Program-made: the position numbers and the translations under genes | Notes under the pieces: generated by a model | What the model was told of the DNA's origin: nothing | What the model saw: the letters and a program-made list of their open reading frames with translations, nothing else | Databases searched by the model: none | Shown here: positions 18,600 to 30,804 of the stretch, in pieces | Numbering within the stretch: the first letter of the stretch is position 1 | Layout of the letters: the number at the start of each line of letters is the position of its first letter | Assembly: GCA_947381325.1 (NCBI GenBank) | Contig: CANCUP010000005.1 | Location: 1 to 44,426 of the forward strand | Source of the DNA: Comamonadaceae bacterium | Lineage (GTDB): Bacteria; Pseudomonadota; Gammaproteobacteria; Burkholderiales; Burkholderiaceae_C | DNA: 44,426 bases | Direction: 5' to 3'

Positions 18600-20857
18600 G
18601 TGTTGGGTGCTGCCTCTGGTGGCGACCAACGCTTGAGCAACAAGGCGTTGGTCATCACACTGACCGAGCTCAAGGCCATGGCCGCACCCGCCATCACCGG
18701 GCTCAAGTAGCCCAAGGCGGCCAACGGTATGCCCGCCGCGTTGTAGGCAAAGGCCCAAAACAAGTTTTGCCGAATCTTGGCCACGGTGCGGCGTGAAATG
18801 TCCAGCGCCGCACCGACCAAAGCCACCTCGCCACGCATGAGCGTGATGCCTGCGGCTTGCATGGCCACGTCGGTGCCGCCCCCGTTGGGGTTGGCCATGG
18901 CCATGCCGACATCTGCGGCCGCCAAGGCGGGCGCATCGTTGATGCCGTCCCCCACAAAAGCCACCACCCGACGGGCCCCGTTGTCGCCCTGCTGCAAGCG
19001 TTGCACCAAGGCAGATTTGTCCCCCGGCAACACCTCGGCATGCACTTCGTCGTCGCGCAGTCCTAAGCGTTGCGCCATGGCACGTGCCGCGCCCCAGTTG
19101 TCGCCCGAGACCATGACCAAGCGCAAACCGCGTGCGCGCAACGCGGCCAAGGCGGCTTGCACACCCGGTTTCGGCGCGTCACCAAAGGCCAACAAGGCGC
19201 GCGGCAACAACTGCGCCGTGTCGCCCGAACCCACGCGCTCCACCAACACCGAGACCGTGGCGCCTTGGGCCTGCAAGGCCTGCGCTTGCACCTCCCAGGG
19301 CGCGGCTTGGCTGGCTGTGTCTGTCACGTTCAACACGGTCATCCAGCGCAAACTGCCCAACAGCAAGGCGCGCCCCTGCACCTGGCCTTCGCTGCCATAA
19401 CCAGGCACAGCACGCACGGTGTCTGGGGCCACCAACACCAGGCTCTGGGCCTTGGCGGCCTGCACCACGGCGCGGGCCAGAGGGTGCTCGCTGCCGCTTT
19501 GCAAGCTGGCGGCCATGCTCAGCCAAGCGTCAGCGCCCTCGGCGGTGCCTGCGACGGGTGTGAGCGAGAGCAGCCGTGGTTGGCCCACCGTTAGCGTGCC
19601 CGTTTTGTCAAAGGCCACCGTGTCCACGCGGTGGGCCAGCTCCAGCGCTTGCACATCTTTGATCAAGATGCCATGCTGGGCCGCCACGCCCGTGCCCGCC
19701 ATGATGGCCGCCGGCGTGGCCAGCCCCAAGGCACACGGACAGGCAATGACCAACACCGCCACCGCATGGATGAGCGACAGCTCGACGCTGTGGCCACTCC
19801 ACCACCAGGCCAGCAAAGTCAGCAAGGCCAACACCAACACCACGGGCACGAACACAGCCGAGACTTGATCGACCAGCCGCTGAATGGGGGCCTTGGCCGA
19901 TTGCGCGTCCTCCACCAATCGGATGATGTGGGCCAACACCGTGGCGGTGCCCGTGGCCGAGACCTGCATGACCAAACGGCCTTCTCCGTTGATGCTGCCA
20001 CCCGTCAAGCGGGCCCCAACACCCTTGGGCACAGGCAGTGGTTCGCCCGTGAGCATGGATTCGTCGAGTTGAGAGTCGCCCACCAAGACCCGGCCATCGG
20101 CGGGGACTCGCTCGCCTGGCAAGACCACCACACGGTCGCCCACCAACAGTTCGTCAATGGGAATGTCTTGTTCGCCATCGGGCCCGATGACGCGCGCGCG
20201 CGCTGGACGCAAGGCATGCAGCGCACGAATGGCGTCGGTGGTTTGGCGCTTGGCGCGGGCTTCCAGCCATTTGCCCAGCAAGACCAGCGTGATGACGACC
20301 GCCGAGCCCTCGAAATACAAGTGCACCATGGCACCCACAGGGGCAGACCACCACAGCCACACCGACAAGGCCCAACCGGCGGTGGTGCCCAGGGCGACCA
20401 ACAAGTCCATGTTGCCAGTGCCCGCCAGCAAGGCGTGCCAACCCGCTTTGTAGAAACGCGCGCCCAACACAAACTGCACGGGGGTGGCCAACAAAAATTG
20501 CCACAGCGCAGGCAACATCCAATGCTGGCCCAACACGTCCCCCAGCATGGGCAACACCAAGGGCAAGCTCAACGCCAAACCAGCCAACACCGGTGAAAAG
20601 CCCACCCACGGACCTGCGGCTTGTTGTTCGAGGTGCTCGGGTGCCAGGGGTTCATACCCCGCTTCCCGCACCGCACGGCGCAAGCGCGCTTCGTGGCTGG
20701 GCTCGGGGTCGTGCCAGACCACACGGGCAGACTCGGTGGCCAAGTTGACGCTGACCTGCGTCACCCCGGGCAACTTGGCGATGGCGCGCTCCACGCGGGC
20801 CACGCACGACGCACAGGTCATGCCGCCTATGCCAATGTCGCAGGTGGTGTCGCTCAT
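18593..20857 (-). CDS. copA: Copper-translocating P1B-type ATPase
   Basis: A P-type ATPase of about 754 residues that pumps Cu(I) or Ag(I) out of the cytoplasm. The start at 20857 is chosen because the single HMA domain begins right after it (GGMTCASC, Cys15 and Cys18); the open frame continues upstream through copZ, where a start is implausible. Other features are the A-domain TGEPLPV, the intramembrane CPC motif in [13 protein letters not shown], the phosphorylation site DKTGTLT, SEHPLA and [17 protein letters not shown] small insertion (NPNGG) lies in the segment that usually reads GMAMGTGTD. It is divergent from copZ with 36 bp between starts. Confidence 0.93.
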   Translation of the reverse strand: MSDTTCDIGIGGMTCASCVARVERAIAKLPGVTQVSVNLATESARVVWHDPEPSHEARLRRAVREAGYEPLAPEHLEQQAAGPWVGFSPVLAGLALSLPLVLPMLGDVLGQHWMLPALWQFLLATPVQFVLGARFYKAGWHALLAGTGNMDLLVALGTTAGWALSVWLWWSAPVGAMVHLYFEGSAVVITLVLLGKWLEARAKRQTTDAIRALHALRPARARVIGPDGEQDIPIDELLVGDRVVVLPGERVPADGRVLVGDSQLDESMLTGEPLPVPKGVGARLTGGSINGEGRLVMQVSATGTATVLAHIIRLVEDAQSAKAPIQRLVDQVSAVFVPVVLVLALLTLLAWWWSGHSVELSLIHAVAVLVIACPCALGLATPAAIMAGTGVAAQHGILIKDVQALELAHRVDTVAFDKTGTLTVGQPRLLSLTPVAGTAEGADAWLSMAASLQSGSEHPLARAVVQAAKAQSLVLVAPDTVRAVPGYGSEGQVQGRALLLGSLRWMTVLNVTDTASQAAPWEVQAQALQAQGATVSVLVERVGSGDTAQLLPRALLAFGDAPKPGVQAALAALRARGLRLVMVSGDNWGAARAMAQRLGLRDDEVHAEVLPGDKSALVQRLQQGDNGARRVVAFVGDGINDAPALAAADVGMAMANPNGGGTDVAMQAAGITLMRGEVALVGAALDISRRTVAKIRQNLFWAFAYNAAGIPLAALGYLSPVMAGAAMALSSVSVMTNALLLKRWSPPEAAPNTQ

Positions 20858-20871
20858 AAGCGTTAAGCTTA

Positions 20872-20887
20872 CTCCTTTGTTAAGGAG
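20872..20887. repeat. Dyad containing the copA and copZ Shine-Dalgarno sequences
   Basis: CTCCTT-TGTT-AAGGAG is a perfect 6 bp inverted repeat in the 36 bp between the copA and copZ start codons. AAGGAG serves copZ at 6 nt spacing on the plus strand; the mirror copy on the minus strand is 14 nt from the copA ATG, which is long. It may be an operator, an RNA hairpin or a coincidence of two facing ribosome-binding sites. Confidence 0.55.
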
Positions 20888-20893
20888 CCACTG

Positions 20894-21088
20894 ATGAATC
20901 ACACCTTCCAAGTGCAAGGCATGACTTGCGGTCATTGCGAGATGGCCGTCAAAAAAGCGGTATTGCGTCTCGACCCCGAAGCCAAAGTCGTGATTGACCG
21001 CCCACACAACCAAGTCGACATCGAGAGCGCGCACCCACACGAGGCGCTGGCGCGTGCCATGGCGCAGGAAGGGTATCAAGTCGCATGA
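20894..21088 (+). CDS. copZ: Copper chaperone CopZ (HMA domain)
   Basis: A 64-residue single HMA-domain protein with the Cu(I)-binding motif [11 protein letters not shown] near residues 9-19 and the expected ferredoxin-like length. It carries copper to CopA, its divergent neighbour. A strong AAGGAG ribosome-binding site lies 6 nt upstream of the ATG. The downstream pirin gene starts inside its stop codon region (ATGA overlap), so the two are probably translated from one message. Confidence 0.92.
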   Translation: MNHTFQVQGMTCGHCEMAVKKAVLRLDPEAKVVIDRPHNQVDIESAHPHEALARAMAQEGYQVA

Positions 21089-21948
21089 GCCCCGTCACAC
21101 AAGCCCGCGGTGTAGAGCGCTTGGTGCGCGGCCAAGACACGCAAGACGGCGCAGGGGTTCGCCTCACACGCGTGTTGTCACACGATTTGCAACAGCGCTT
21201 GGACCCGTTTTTGATGCTTGACGCCTTTGGCAGCGACAAGCCCGATGACTACATCGCCGGGTTTCCCAACCACCCCCACCGTGGCTTTGAAACCGTGACC
21301 TACATGATTGCAGGGCGCATGCGGCACCGTGACAGCGGTGGCCATGAAGGCTTGCTGCAAAACGGTGGTGTGCAGTGGATGACCGCTGGACGCGGCCTGG
21401 TGCACAGCGAGATGCCCGAGCAAGAAGAAGGCGTGATGGAGGGGTTTCAGCTCTGGCTCAACCTGCCCGCCAAAAACAAGCTGTGTGAGCCCTGGTACCG
21501 TGACATTCAAAGTGCGGACATTCCCGAAGTGACCACGCCAGAGCAGGTGTTGGTGCGGGTGATTGCTGGGGCCGCACAGGGGGTGGCCGGTGCCGTGACG
21601 CGCGAGCACACCGAGCCGCTTTATCTGGATGTGCATTTCCCCGATCGCGATGGCGCGGTTCTGGAACAGGCGATTGCGTCCAGCCACCATGCGTTTGTTT
21701 ACGTGTACCGTGGCCGTGTAGAGGTCGTCCAGGGCGACAGCCAGACCACGGTCCCCGCACAGCGCATGGCGATATTGAGCGATGGCGGCGACGGCGTGGT
21801 GCTGCGCGCCCAAGCCAACACACGCGCCATTTTGATCGCGGGCAAGCCCCTGCGCGAGCCCATTGCCCAATACGGCCCGTTTGTGATGAACACGCGCGAA
21901 GAGTTGGCGCAAGCGGTGGACGATTTCCGCGCCGGTTTGATGGGTTGA
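21085..21948 (+). CDS. Pirin-family cupin protein
   Basis: A 287-residue bicupin. The N-terminal metal-binding cupin shows [19 protein letters not shown] and LVHSEMPE, giving the three His and one Glu ligands of pirins. The C-terminal half carries the pirin_C region with [21 protein letters not shown] near the end. Some bacterial pirins have quercetinase activity; others bind metabolic enzymes, so the function is open. It overlaps copZ by 4 bp, an association that suggests co-expression with copper handling or oxidative stress. Confidence 0.9.
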   Translation: MSPVTQARGVERLVRGQDTQDGAGVRLTRVLSHDLQQRLDPFLMLDAFGSDKPDDYIAGFPNHPHRGFETVTYMIAGRMRHRDSGGHEGLLQNGGVQWMTAGRGLVHSEMPEQEEGVMEGFQLWLNLPAKNKLCEPWYRDIQSADIPEVTTPEQVLVRVIAGAAQGVAGAVTREHTEPLYLDVHFPDRDGAVLEQAIASSHHAFVYVYRGRVEVVQGDSQTTVPAQRMAILSDGGDGVVLRAQANTRAILIAGKPLREPIAQYGPFVMNTREELAQAVDDFRAGLMG

Positions 21949-22058
21949 GTCACACAACTTTACGAAACTTGTTGTGTCGCTCAAGGCAGCGATACATGCG
22001 CGGCGCAAAGTCTGAACTTGAGAGAAGCATGTCGCTTCTTGATTCAAAGGACTCTGTC

Positions 22059-25198
<3,140 letters not shown>

Positions 25199-25223
25199 TC
25201 AAAAAATTAGGGTCAAACGCCTG

Positions 25224-26330
25224 TCAGATGCGCATGGGCATCACAACGTATTTGAAGGTGGCGTTTTCAGGGATCGTGATCAAGGCCGAGCTGTTGGAAT
25301 CTGCCAAGTCAATTTGAACCATGTCTTGGTCCATGTTGGTCAATGCGTCAATGAGGTAAGTCACGTTGAAACCGATTTCAATGGCATCACCACCGTAATC
25401 AATTTCCAGTTCGTCCACGGCTTCTTCTTGTTCTGCATTGCTGGATGCAACACGCAGCAAACCAGGCTCAAGGTTCAAACGAACACCTTTGAATTTCTCG
25501 GTGGTCAAGATGGCCGTGCGTTGCAAGGTTGCCAGCAAGGCGGTACGGCCCAAGGTGATGGTGTTTTTGTGATTCTTAGGAATCACACGGTTGTAGTCAG
25601 GGAATTTGCCTTCAACCAATTTGGTCACGAATTCCATGCCTTCGAAACTGAATTTGGCTTGGTTGCTGGCGAATTGCATGTCAATGGCACCCTCTTTGTC
25701 GCTCAAGAGGCGCTGCATTTCCAACACCGTTTTACGAGGCAAGATGACTTCTTGGCGCGGCACTTCAATGTCCAAGGTAGCTGAAGCGAATGCCAAGCGG
25801 TGCCCATCGGTGGCCACCAAGCTCAGTTGCTTGCCCTCAGCAACAAACAAGATGCCGTTGAGGTAGTAACGGATGTCATGGATGGCCATGGCAAACGACA
25901 CCTGGTGCAACAACTCTTTCAAGGTCTTTTGTGGGACGCTGAAAGCAGGGCCAAAGCTGGCGGCCTCTTGAACCAAGGGAAAGTCTTCTGCTGGCAAGGT
26001 TTGTAAAGTAAAACGACTTTTTCCGCCTTTGAGGATGACTTTGTTCTGACTCGATTCCAAGCTGACGGTTTGGTCCGATGGCATGGTGCGAAGAATGTCA
26101 ATCAGCTTTCGGGCGCCAATCGTGGTTGTGAAGTTGCCTGAATCACCGTCGAGTTCGGCCGTTGTGCGTATTTGAATTTCTAAATCGCTGGTGGTCAGTT
26201 GCAACGACGCCCCTGTTTTGCGAATCAACACATTGGCCAAGATGGGCAAGGTATGGCGGCGCTCCACAATGCCTGCAACAGATTGCAGCACCGCAAGTAC
26301 CTTGTCTTGTGTAGCCTTGAGAACGATCAT
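25224..26330 (-). CDS. dnaN: DNA polymerase III beta subunit (sliding clamp)
   Basis: A 368-residue clamp with three repeats of the DnaN fold. Recognisable parts are the N-terminal MIVLKATQDKVLAVLQSVAGIVERRHTLPILANVL and VATDGHRLA in the middle domain, and the C-terminus ends in the conserved YVVMPMRI, which forms part of the peptide-binding cleft. The gene has an AGAGGAAA ribosome-binding site. It is downstream of dnaA, separated by 231 bp that hold the likely origin-unwinding element, so its promoter must lie within or beside that region. Confidence 0.97.
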   Translation of the reverse strand: MIVLKATQDKVLAVLQSVAGIVERRHTLPILANVLIRKTGASLQLTTSDLEIQIRTTAELDGDSGNFTTTIGARKLIDILRTMPSDQTVSLESSQNKVILKGGKSRFTLQTLPAEDFPLVQEAASFGPAFSVPQKTLKELLHQVSFAMAIHDIRYYLNGILFVAEGKQLSLVATDGHRLAFASATLDIEVPRQEVILPRKTVLEMQRLLSDKEGAIDMQFASNQAKFSFEGMEFVTKLVEGKFPDYNRVIPKNHKNTITLGRTALLATLQRTAILTTEKFKGVRLNLEPGLLRVASSNAEQEEAVDELEIDYGGDAIEIGFNVTYLIDALTNMDQDMVQIDLADSNSSALITIPENATFKYVVMPMRI

Positions 26331-26561
26331 GGTTTCCTCTTGATTTCTTAATTTAAATTAGTAGTAGTAGATAAGCACAGCAGGTTACTGTGGAAAACAC
26401 CATTTTCCTCTTTTTTTTCAAGCACTTGAGACCTCTTCAATGGTGTTGGTAAGCCTGTTTTGCGGTGTGTCATCAAACTGGATAACTTGTCAAAGCGCAC
26501 GTCATCTGTGGATAAGTCATGGGTTGTTCTGAATTCATCCACAGCTTTGTACAGACACGTT
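26331..26561. other. oriC: Probable replication origin unwinding region (oriC) between dnaA and dnaN
   Basis: Read on the minus strand, the order is DnaA boxes, a GC-richer spacer, then CTA repeats and an AT-rich tract, matching the basal unwinding system of B. subtilis. Boxes: 26389-26397 (TTTTCCACA, minus, one mismatch), 26507-26515 (perfect TTATCCACA, minus), 26535-26543 (TCATCCACA, plus, one mismatch), and a weak one at 26477-26485. Four tandem TAG triplets (DnaA-trio candidates) lie at 26359-26370, next to an AT-rich tract at 26341-26360. The origin role is inferred from these elements and from the dnaA/dnaN location; no GC-skew test was done. Confidence 0.75.
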
Positions 26562-27977
26562 CTAGCCTTTGAGTGTCTGTTCAAGTACATGGAGTTGTTG
26601 GTTGAGTTCTGTCAACTGCAATCGCTCTGCAGTGATCTTTCGAACCGCATGAAGCACAGTGGTGTGGTCCCTGCCCCCAAAAAGTTCGCCAATTTCAGGC
26701 AAGCTCTTTTGCGTGAGTTCTTTTGCAAGGTACATGGCGATTTGTCTGGGTCTGGCGATCGAGGCAGGCCGCTTTTTCGAATACATATCGGCAACTTTGA
26801 TCTTGTAGTAATCCGCCACCGTTTTCTGAATGTTTTCAACTGAAATTTGTCGATTTTGAATGGACAACAAGTCACGCAATGCATCGCGTGCGAGTTGGAT
26901 CGAAATTTCTTTTTGGTTGAAACGCGAATAGGCCAGAATTTTGCGCAATGCGCCCTCAAGCTCACGCACGTTGGAGCGAACATTCTTTGCCACGAAGAAA
27001 GCAACTTCTTCGGGCATTTCAGTTCCTTCGTTGCGCGCTTTGCTGATCAAAATGGCCACCCGCATTTCAAGTTCTGGGGGCTCGATGGCCACAGTCAGAC
27101 CTGCATCAAAGCGTGACACCAAACGTTCGTGGATGTCGGTCAAACCCTTGGGGTAGGTGTCGCTGGTCATCACAATGTGCGATTTTTTGGCCAGCAAGGC
27201 CTCAAAGGCATTGAAAAACTCTTCTTGGGTTCGCTCTTTGTTGGCAAAAAACTGAACATCATCGATGAGCAGCAAGTCCAAGGAGTGGTAACGCTCTTTG
27301 AATTCGTCAAAGGTTTTGCGCTGATAGGCCTTAACCACATCCGAAACAAATTGCTCAGCATGGATGTAGAGAACTTTGGCGTCAGGTCGCTCAGCCAGCA
27401 GCTTATTGCCCACCGCATGGACCAAATGGGTCTTGCCCAAGCCGACACCACCATAAATAAACAGTGGGTTGTAGAGTTGTCCTGGCATGGTGGCCACGTG
27501 CATGGCCGCCGCCCTGGCCATTCGGTTGGCCGTGCCCTCGACCAAACTGTCAAACGTCAATGCGGTGTTGAGCCGTGTGCGCGGTCCATTGGGGGCAGAC
27601 TCTTCTAAACCGATCAGACTCTCTGGCAAAGCCTCTAATTCCTGAGAAAAAGGCAGAGAACGAGATTTAATCGGCTGTTCTTTGGGAGTGATCGCTAACT
27701 CAAGCTGAACAGGCTGGCCATACATCTGGTGCAGGATGCTGGCGATTCGATGTGCGTATTGAGCCCGAATCCAATCGAGCTTGAAGCGATTCCCGACCAA
27801 AACCACCACCCGGCTCAGGTCGTCAGCCACGGTGGCGGTGAGGGGCTTGATCCATGTGTTGAACTGTTGCTCTGGCAGTTCTTGCGCCAATTGGTCGACA
27901 CAAGCTTGCCACAAACCGTCGCCAGAACCTGCTGGTAAGCCGTCTGAACTGTTGGATGGTGGAGCGCCCTGGATCAT
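26562..27977 (-). CDS. dnaA: Chromosomal replication initiator DnaA
   Basis: A 471-residue initiator. Domain I holds [14 protein letters not shown]; a variable linker of about 40 residues follows; the AAA+ domain has Walker A GGVGLGKT at 176-183, Walker [11 protein letters not shown] and sensor motifs. Domain IV carries the DnaA-box signature [11 protein letters not shown]. The ATG at 27977 has no evident Shine-Dalgarno, and a DnaA box lies 10 nt upstream of it, consistent with autoregulation. No later in-frame Met fits domain I, so this start is retained. It leads the dnaA-dnaN-gyrB cluster. Confidence 0.97.
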   Translation of the reverse strand: MIQGAPPSNSSDGLPAGSGDGLWQACVDQLAQELPEQQFNTWIKPLTATVADDLSRVVVLVGNRFKLDWIRAQYAHRIASILHQMYGQPVQLELAITPKEQPIKSRSLPFSQELEALPESLIGLEESAPNGPRTRLNTALTFDSLVEGTANRMARAAAMHVATMPGQLYNPLFIYGGVGLGKTHLVHAVGNKLLAERPDAKVLYIHAEQFVSDVVKAYQRKTFDEFKERYHSLDLLLIDDVQFFANKERTQEEFFNAFEALLAKKSHIVMTSDTYPKGLTDIHERLVSRFDAGLTVAIEPPELEMRVAILISKARNEGTEMPEEVAFFVAKNVRSNVRELEGALRKILAYSRFNQKEISIQLARDALRDLLSIQNRQISVENIQKTVADYYKIKVADMYSKKRPASIARPRQIAMYLAKELTQKSLPEIGELFGGRDHTTVLHAVRKITAERLQLTELNQQLHVLEQTLKG

Positions 27978-27986
27978 GAGTTTTTC

Positions 27987-28045
27987 TGTGGATAGGTACG
28001 CTCAAAAGGAACGCGGTGACAGACTTTATCAAAAATTTTTCCACA
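27987..28045. promoter_or_regulatory. Pair of DnaA boxes upstream of dnaA
   Basis: TGTGGATAG at 27987-27995 (minus-strand CTATCCACA) and TTTTCCACA at 28037-28045 (plus) each differ from TTATCCACA by one base. They lie in the 200 bp between dnaA and rpmH, which is AT-rich. They may serve dnaA autoregulation or be the second half of a bipartite origin. Confidence 0.65.
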
Positions 28046-28104
28046 GGATGAATAAAAAACAGAGCGGACCAAAACTTAGCCATTCTTGGCGTGGGCGCAC
28101 GGGC

Positions 28105-28133
28105 TTGCTGAGCCCTGAAAAATTTGCGATAAT
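28105..28133 (+). promoter_or_regulatory. Candidate promoter for rpmH-rnpA
   Basis: TTGCTG (28105-28110), a 17 bp spacer and an extended -10 TGcGATAAT (hexamer 28128-28133) point toward rpmH. The predicted start near 28140 leaves a leader of about 38 nt that includes a small CCCTG/CAGGG hairpin at 28143-28157. Confidence 0.55.
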
Positions 28134-28177
28134 TATCGGTTTCCCTGATCGACAGGGTTCAGATATTTGGAATCAAC

Positions 28178-28312
28178 ATGAAACGCACTTACCAGCCTTC
28201 AAAAACCCGCCGCGCTCGCACCCATGGCTTTTTGGTCCGCATGAAAACCCGTGGCGGCCGTGCCGTGATCAACGCACGACGTGCCAAAGGCCGCAAGCGC
28301 TTGGCCGTCTGA
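28178..28312 (+). CDS. rpmH: 50S ribosomal protein L34
   Basis: A 44-residue, strongly basic protein: [18 protein letters not shown] at the start and AKGRKRLAV at the end are the L34 hallmark. It is a late-assembling protein of the large ribosomal subunit. A GGA site lies 6 nt upstream of the ATG. It is divergent from dnaA and followed by rnpA 41 nt later, the arrangement conserved through most bacteria. Confidence 0.97.
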   Translation: MKRTYQPSKTRRARTHGFLVRMKTRGGRAVINARRAKGRKRLAV

Positions 28313-28353
28313 CCGTTTGCGCATTCACAAACAATTGCGGCACGTGCAGCGCT

Positions 28354-28755
28354 GTGGTGCATTTGAAGCAATGGGCTGAATTTCAAGCAGTGATGCGTTC
28401 AGGAGTTGCCGCTAAAACAGCGCATTTCGTTTTGCATCAATGGCCGGTCACTCGACATCACGCGGTGGGGCTTGAGTTTGAAAAAACTCAGGCCCCATTT
28501 GCCGATGGCGTGTTGTGTTTGGGAGCCTTAACGCCCAAGCGCTGGGCTAAGCGAGCGGTCACGCGCAACCTGATCAAGCGACAGATACATCACGTGTCCA
28601 AAGCCTTCGAACCGCGCCTGCCCGCAACGGCGTATGTCGTTCGTTTGCGGGCACGCTTTGACCCTGAAATCTTTCTCAGTGCATCGTCTGCGCCTCTTAA
28701 ACAGTGTGTACGTGACGAATTGACACAATTGTTTGACAAAGTTCTGTTGCCATGA
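28354..28755 (+). CDS. rnpA: Ribonuclease P protein component
   Basis: A protein of about 133 residues that binds the catalytic RNase P RNA for 5' tRNA maturation. The signature region reads KRWAKRAVTRNLIKRQIHH, with AVTRNLIKR matching the RNR motif in diverged form. The open frame continues upstream across the dnaA-rpmH gap, so the start must be judged by family: GTG at 28354 gives MVHLKQWAEFQAVM, which lines up with MQRLKTRAQFQAVM of relatives. GTG 28357 and TTG 28363 are alternatives. No good Shine-Dalgarno is visible. It overlaps yidD by 4 bp. Confidence 0.88.
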   Translation: MVHLKQWAEFQAVMRSGVAAKTAHFVLHQWPVTRHHAVGLEFEKTQAPFADGVLCLGALTPKRWAKRAVTRNLIKRQIHHVSKAFEPRLPATAYVVRLRARFDPEIFLSASSAPLKQCVRDELTQLFDKVLLP

Positions 28756-29027
28756 TGCAAGGCTTTCTAATTCTCTGTGTGCGTGCTTACCGTTTGTTGC
28801 TCAGTCCTTGGCTTGGCTCTGGCTGTAGGTTCGAGCCCACGTGTTCTGCGTATGCGCTTGACGCACTGCAAACACATGGCGCAGCGCATGGCGGTTATCT
28901 GACCGTGTGTCGCTTGTTGCGTTGTCATCCGTGGTGTGCCGGCGGGCAAGACCCCTTGCCTGCAAAGCGGCGCATTTTTTCTCATCTTCTGCCATCCTCC
29001 AACTCTGGAAGAAATCTTCATGAATGA
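28752..29027 (+). CDS. yidD: Membrane protein insertion efficiency factor YidD
   Basis: A 91-residue member of the YidD/HA-lyso family. The conserved block YRLLLSPWLGSGCRFEPTCSAYALDAL is followed by GGYLTVCRLLRCHPWCAGGQDPLP, with the conserved cysteines. YidD is a small peripheral inner-membrane protein that assists insertion of membrane proteins and is nearly always next to rnpA and yidC. The start ATG overlaps the rnpA stop (a second ATG at 28755 is possible), and the stop lies 8 nt inside yidC. Confidence 0.95.
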   Translation: MMQGFLILCVRAYRLLLSPWLGSGCRFEPTCSAYALDALQTHGAAHGGYLTVCRLLRCHPWCAGGQDPLPAKRRIFSHLLPSSNSGRNLHE

Positions 29028-30732
29028 CATTCGTCGCACCATTTTGTGGGTGATTTTTGGGTTTTCCATGGTCCTGCTGTGGGACCAATGGCAAGTGCAC
29101 AACGGCAACAAAGCCACATTTTTCCCGGCGCCAGCAACGGCGGCCAAAGAAGTCCGTAGCCCTGCGGCGTCAAGCGTCACGCAAGCCGCCGATGTTCCTC
29201 CAGCACTCACGGGTGCGGGGCCTGCTGTTTTGCCCATCGCAGAAAAATCGACCAACCAAAACAAAGAGTTCGTGGACGTTCAGAGTGATGTCTTGAAACT
29301 GCGTTTTGACACCGATGGCGCAACGCTTGCAAGGCTTGAGTTTTTGCAGCATGCCGATGTCAACCATGCTGGGAAAAACGTCATCTTGCTCGATGACAGC
29401 GCGGAGCGTATTTATCAGGCGCAAACGGGGTTGATTGGCAGTGCCACAGGGGAGGGCTTGCCGACACACAAAACACGCATGGCTGTGCGACCCGGACCGC
29501 GCGAGTTGGACAAAAACGCCAACGAATTGACGGTGGTTTTCGAGTCGCCTGTTCAAGGCGGGTTGAAGCTGGTGAAAACATTCACCCTCAAGCGTGGCGC
29601 CTATGACGTGGCGGTCAAGCACGACATCGTCAACGTTGGGCAACAAGACATGGCCCCACAGTTGTATTTCCAGTTGGTGCGTGATGGCAACAAACCCGTC
29701 GGCGAATCGTCTTTTTACTCCACGTTCACGGGTCCTGCGGTGTACACAGAGGCCAAGAAGTACCAGAAAGTGGAGTTTGCAGACATCAAAAAGAAAAAAG
29801 TGGATGTTGAAAAAGAGTCTGCGAACGGCTACATCGCCATGGTGCAGCACTACTTTGTCAGCGCCTGGGTGTTGCCTGATGGCCTCAACCGCAGCATATC
29901 GATCGATGCGGTTGACATTGGTTCGAGCTTGCCAGACTGTTGTTACCGTGCGACCTTGATTGCCCCCCTGGAGAGCATCAAGGCGGGAGAAACCAAAAGC
30001 GTGTCTGCCACGTTTTATGCTGGCCCCCAAGAGGAAAAGAAGCTCGAAGCCATCTATCCAGGCCTAGAGCTCGTCAAAGACTATGGCTGGTTGACCATCA
30101 TGGCCAAGCCGCTTTATTGGTTGCTCGACAAGCTCAACCATTACCTTGGAAATTGGGGCTGGTCGATTGTGGCTTTGGTGATCTTGCTCAAGGCGGGCTT
30201 TTATTGGCTCAATGCCCACGCCTACCAGAGCATGGCAAAAATGAAAGCGGTCAACCCACGCATCATGGAGATGCGTGAACGCCTCAAAGACAACCCCCAG
30301 CAAATGCAAATGGAGATGATGAAGATCTACCGAGAGGAAAAGGTCAATCCAATGGGTGGGTGTTTACCGATTGCCATCCAAATACCCGTCTTCATTGCCT
30401 TGTATTGGGTGCTCTTGTCCACGGTAGAAATGCGCAACGCGCCTTGGGTGGGATGGATTCATGACCTTGCGGCCCCAGACCCGTTCTTCATCTTGCCCTT
30501 GGTGATGACTGGCACGACCATGCTGCAAACAGCACTCAACCCTGCCCCGCCAGACCCGATGCAAGCAAAGATGATGTGGATCATGCCCTTAGCTTTCAGC
30601 GTCATGTTCTTTTTCTTTCCGGCAGGCCTCGTGCTCTACTGGATCACCAACAACGTGCTGTCGATTGCTCAGCAGTGGGTCATCAACACACGCATGGGTG
30701 TGCCACCGCAGTTCAATCTTCCCAAGTTTTAA
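29020..30732 (+). CDS. yidC: Membrane protein insertase YidC (Oxa1 family)
   Basis: An insertase of about 570 residues. The N-terminal membrane helix (RTILWVIFGFSMVLLWDQW) is followed by a periplasmic beta-sandwich domain of about 330 residues. The five-helix Oxa1 core starts at LYWLLDKLNHYLGNWGW and includes the cytoplasmic PQQMQMEMMKIYREEKVNP hairpin and the conserved hydrophilic-groove region. The ATG at 29020 is chosen: an upstream in-frame ATG lies deep inside yidD. It inserts inner-membrane proteins alone or with SecYEG. A rho-independent terminator follows 21 bp after the stop. Confidence 0.96.
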   Translation: MNDIRRTILWVIFGFSMVLLWDQWQVHNGNKATFFPAPATAAKEVRSPAASSVTQAADVPPALTGAGPAVLPIAEKSTNQNKEFVDVQSDVLKLRFDTDGATLARLEFLQHADVNHAGKNVILLDDSAERIYQAQTGLIGSATGEGLPTHKTRMAVRPGPRELDKNANELTVVFESPVQGGLKLVKTFTLKRGAYDVAVKHDIVNVGQQDMAPQLYFQLVRDGNKPVGESSFYSTFTGPAVYTEAKKYQKVEFADIKKKKVDVEKESANGYIAMVQHYFVSAWVLPDGLNRSISIDAVDIGSSLPDCCYRATLIAPLESIKAGETKSVSATFYAGPQEEKKLEAIYPGLELVKDYGWLTIMAKPLYWLLDKLNHYLGNWGWSIVALVILLKAGFYWLNAHAYQSMAKMKAVNPRIMEMRERLKDNPQQMQMEMMKIYREEKVNPMGGCLPIAIQIPVFIALYWVLLSTVEMRNAPWVGWIHDLAAPDPFFILPLVMTGTTMLQTALNPAPPDPMQAKMMWIMPLAFSVMFFFFPAGLVLYWITNNVLSIAQQWVINTRMGVPPQFNLPKF

Positions 30733-30753
30733 ATTTGGTCATGGCCAACACCT

Positions 30754-30788
30754 AACCCCGCTGCTCAAAAAGCTTGCGGGGTTTTTTC
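30754..30788 (+). terminator. Rho-independent terminator after yidC
   Basis: AACCCCGC (30754-30761) pairs with GCGGGGTT (30776-30783) across a 14-base loop, and the right arm runs into a six-T tract (30782-30787). It separates the rpmH-rnpA-yidD-yidC transcript from mnmE, which starts 17 nt later. Confidence 0.88.
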
Positions 30789-30804
30789 TAGACAACGACT
30801 GCTT

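Noticed and set aside
20858-21079. Upstream extension of the copA frame through copZ
   Set aside because: The HMA domain begins at 20857; the extra 74 residues have no domain and lie antisense to copZ.
28101-28115. GGGCT/AGCCC inverted repeat before rpmH
   Set aside because: Overlaps the candidate -35 region, is short and has no T tract, so it is probably chance.
27781-28353. Long plus-strand open frame leading into rnpA
   Set aside because: It crosses the antisense of dnaA, the promoter region and rpmH in another frame; only the part from 28354 resembles a known protein.
28823-28842. tRNA-like T-loop sequence GGTTCGAGCCC
   Set aside because: It lies in the yidD coding region (CRFEPTCS); no acceptor stem or anticodon arm is present.
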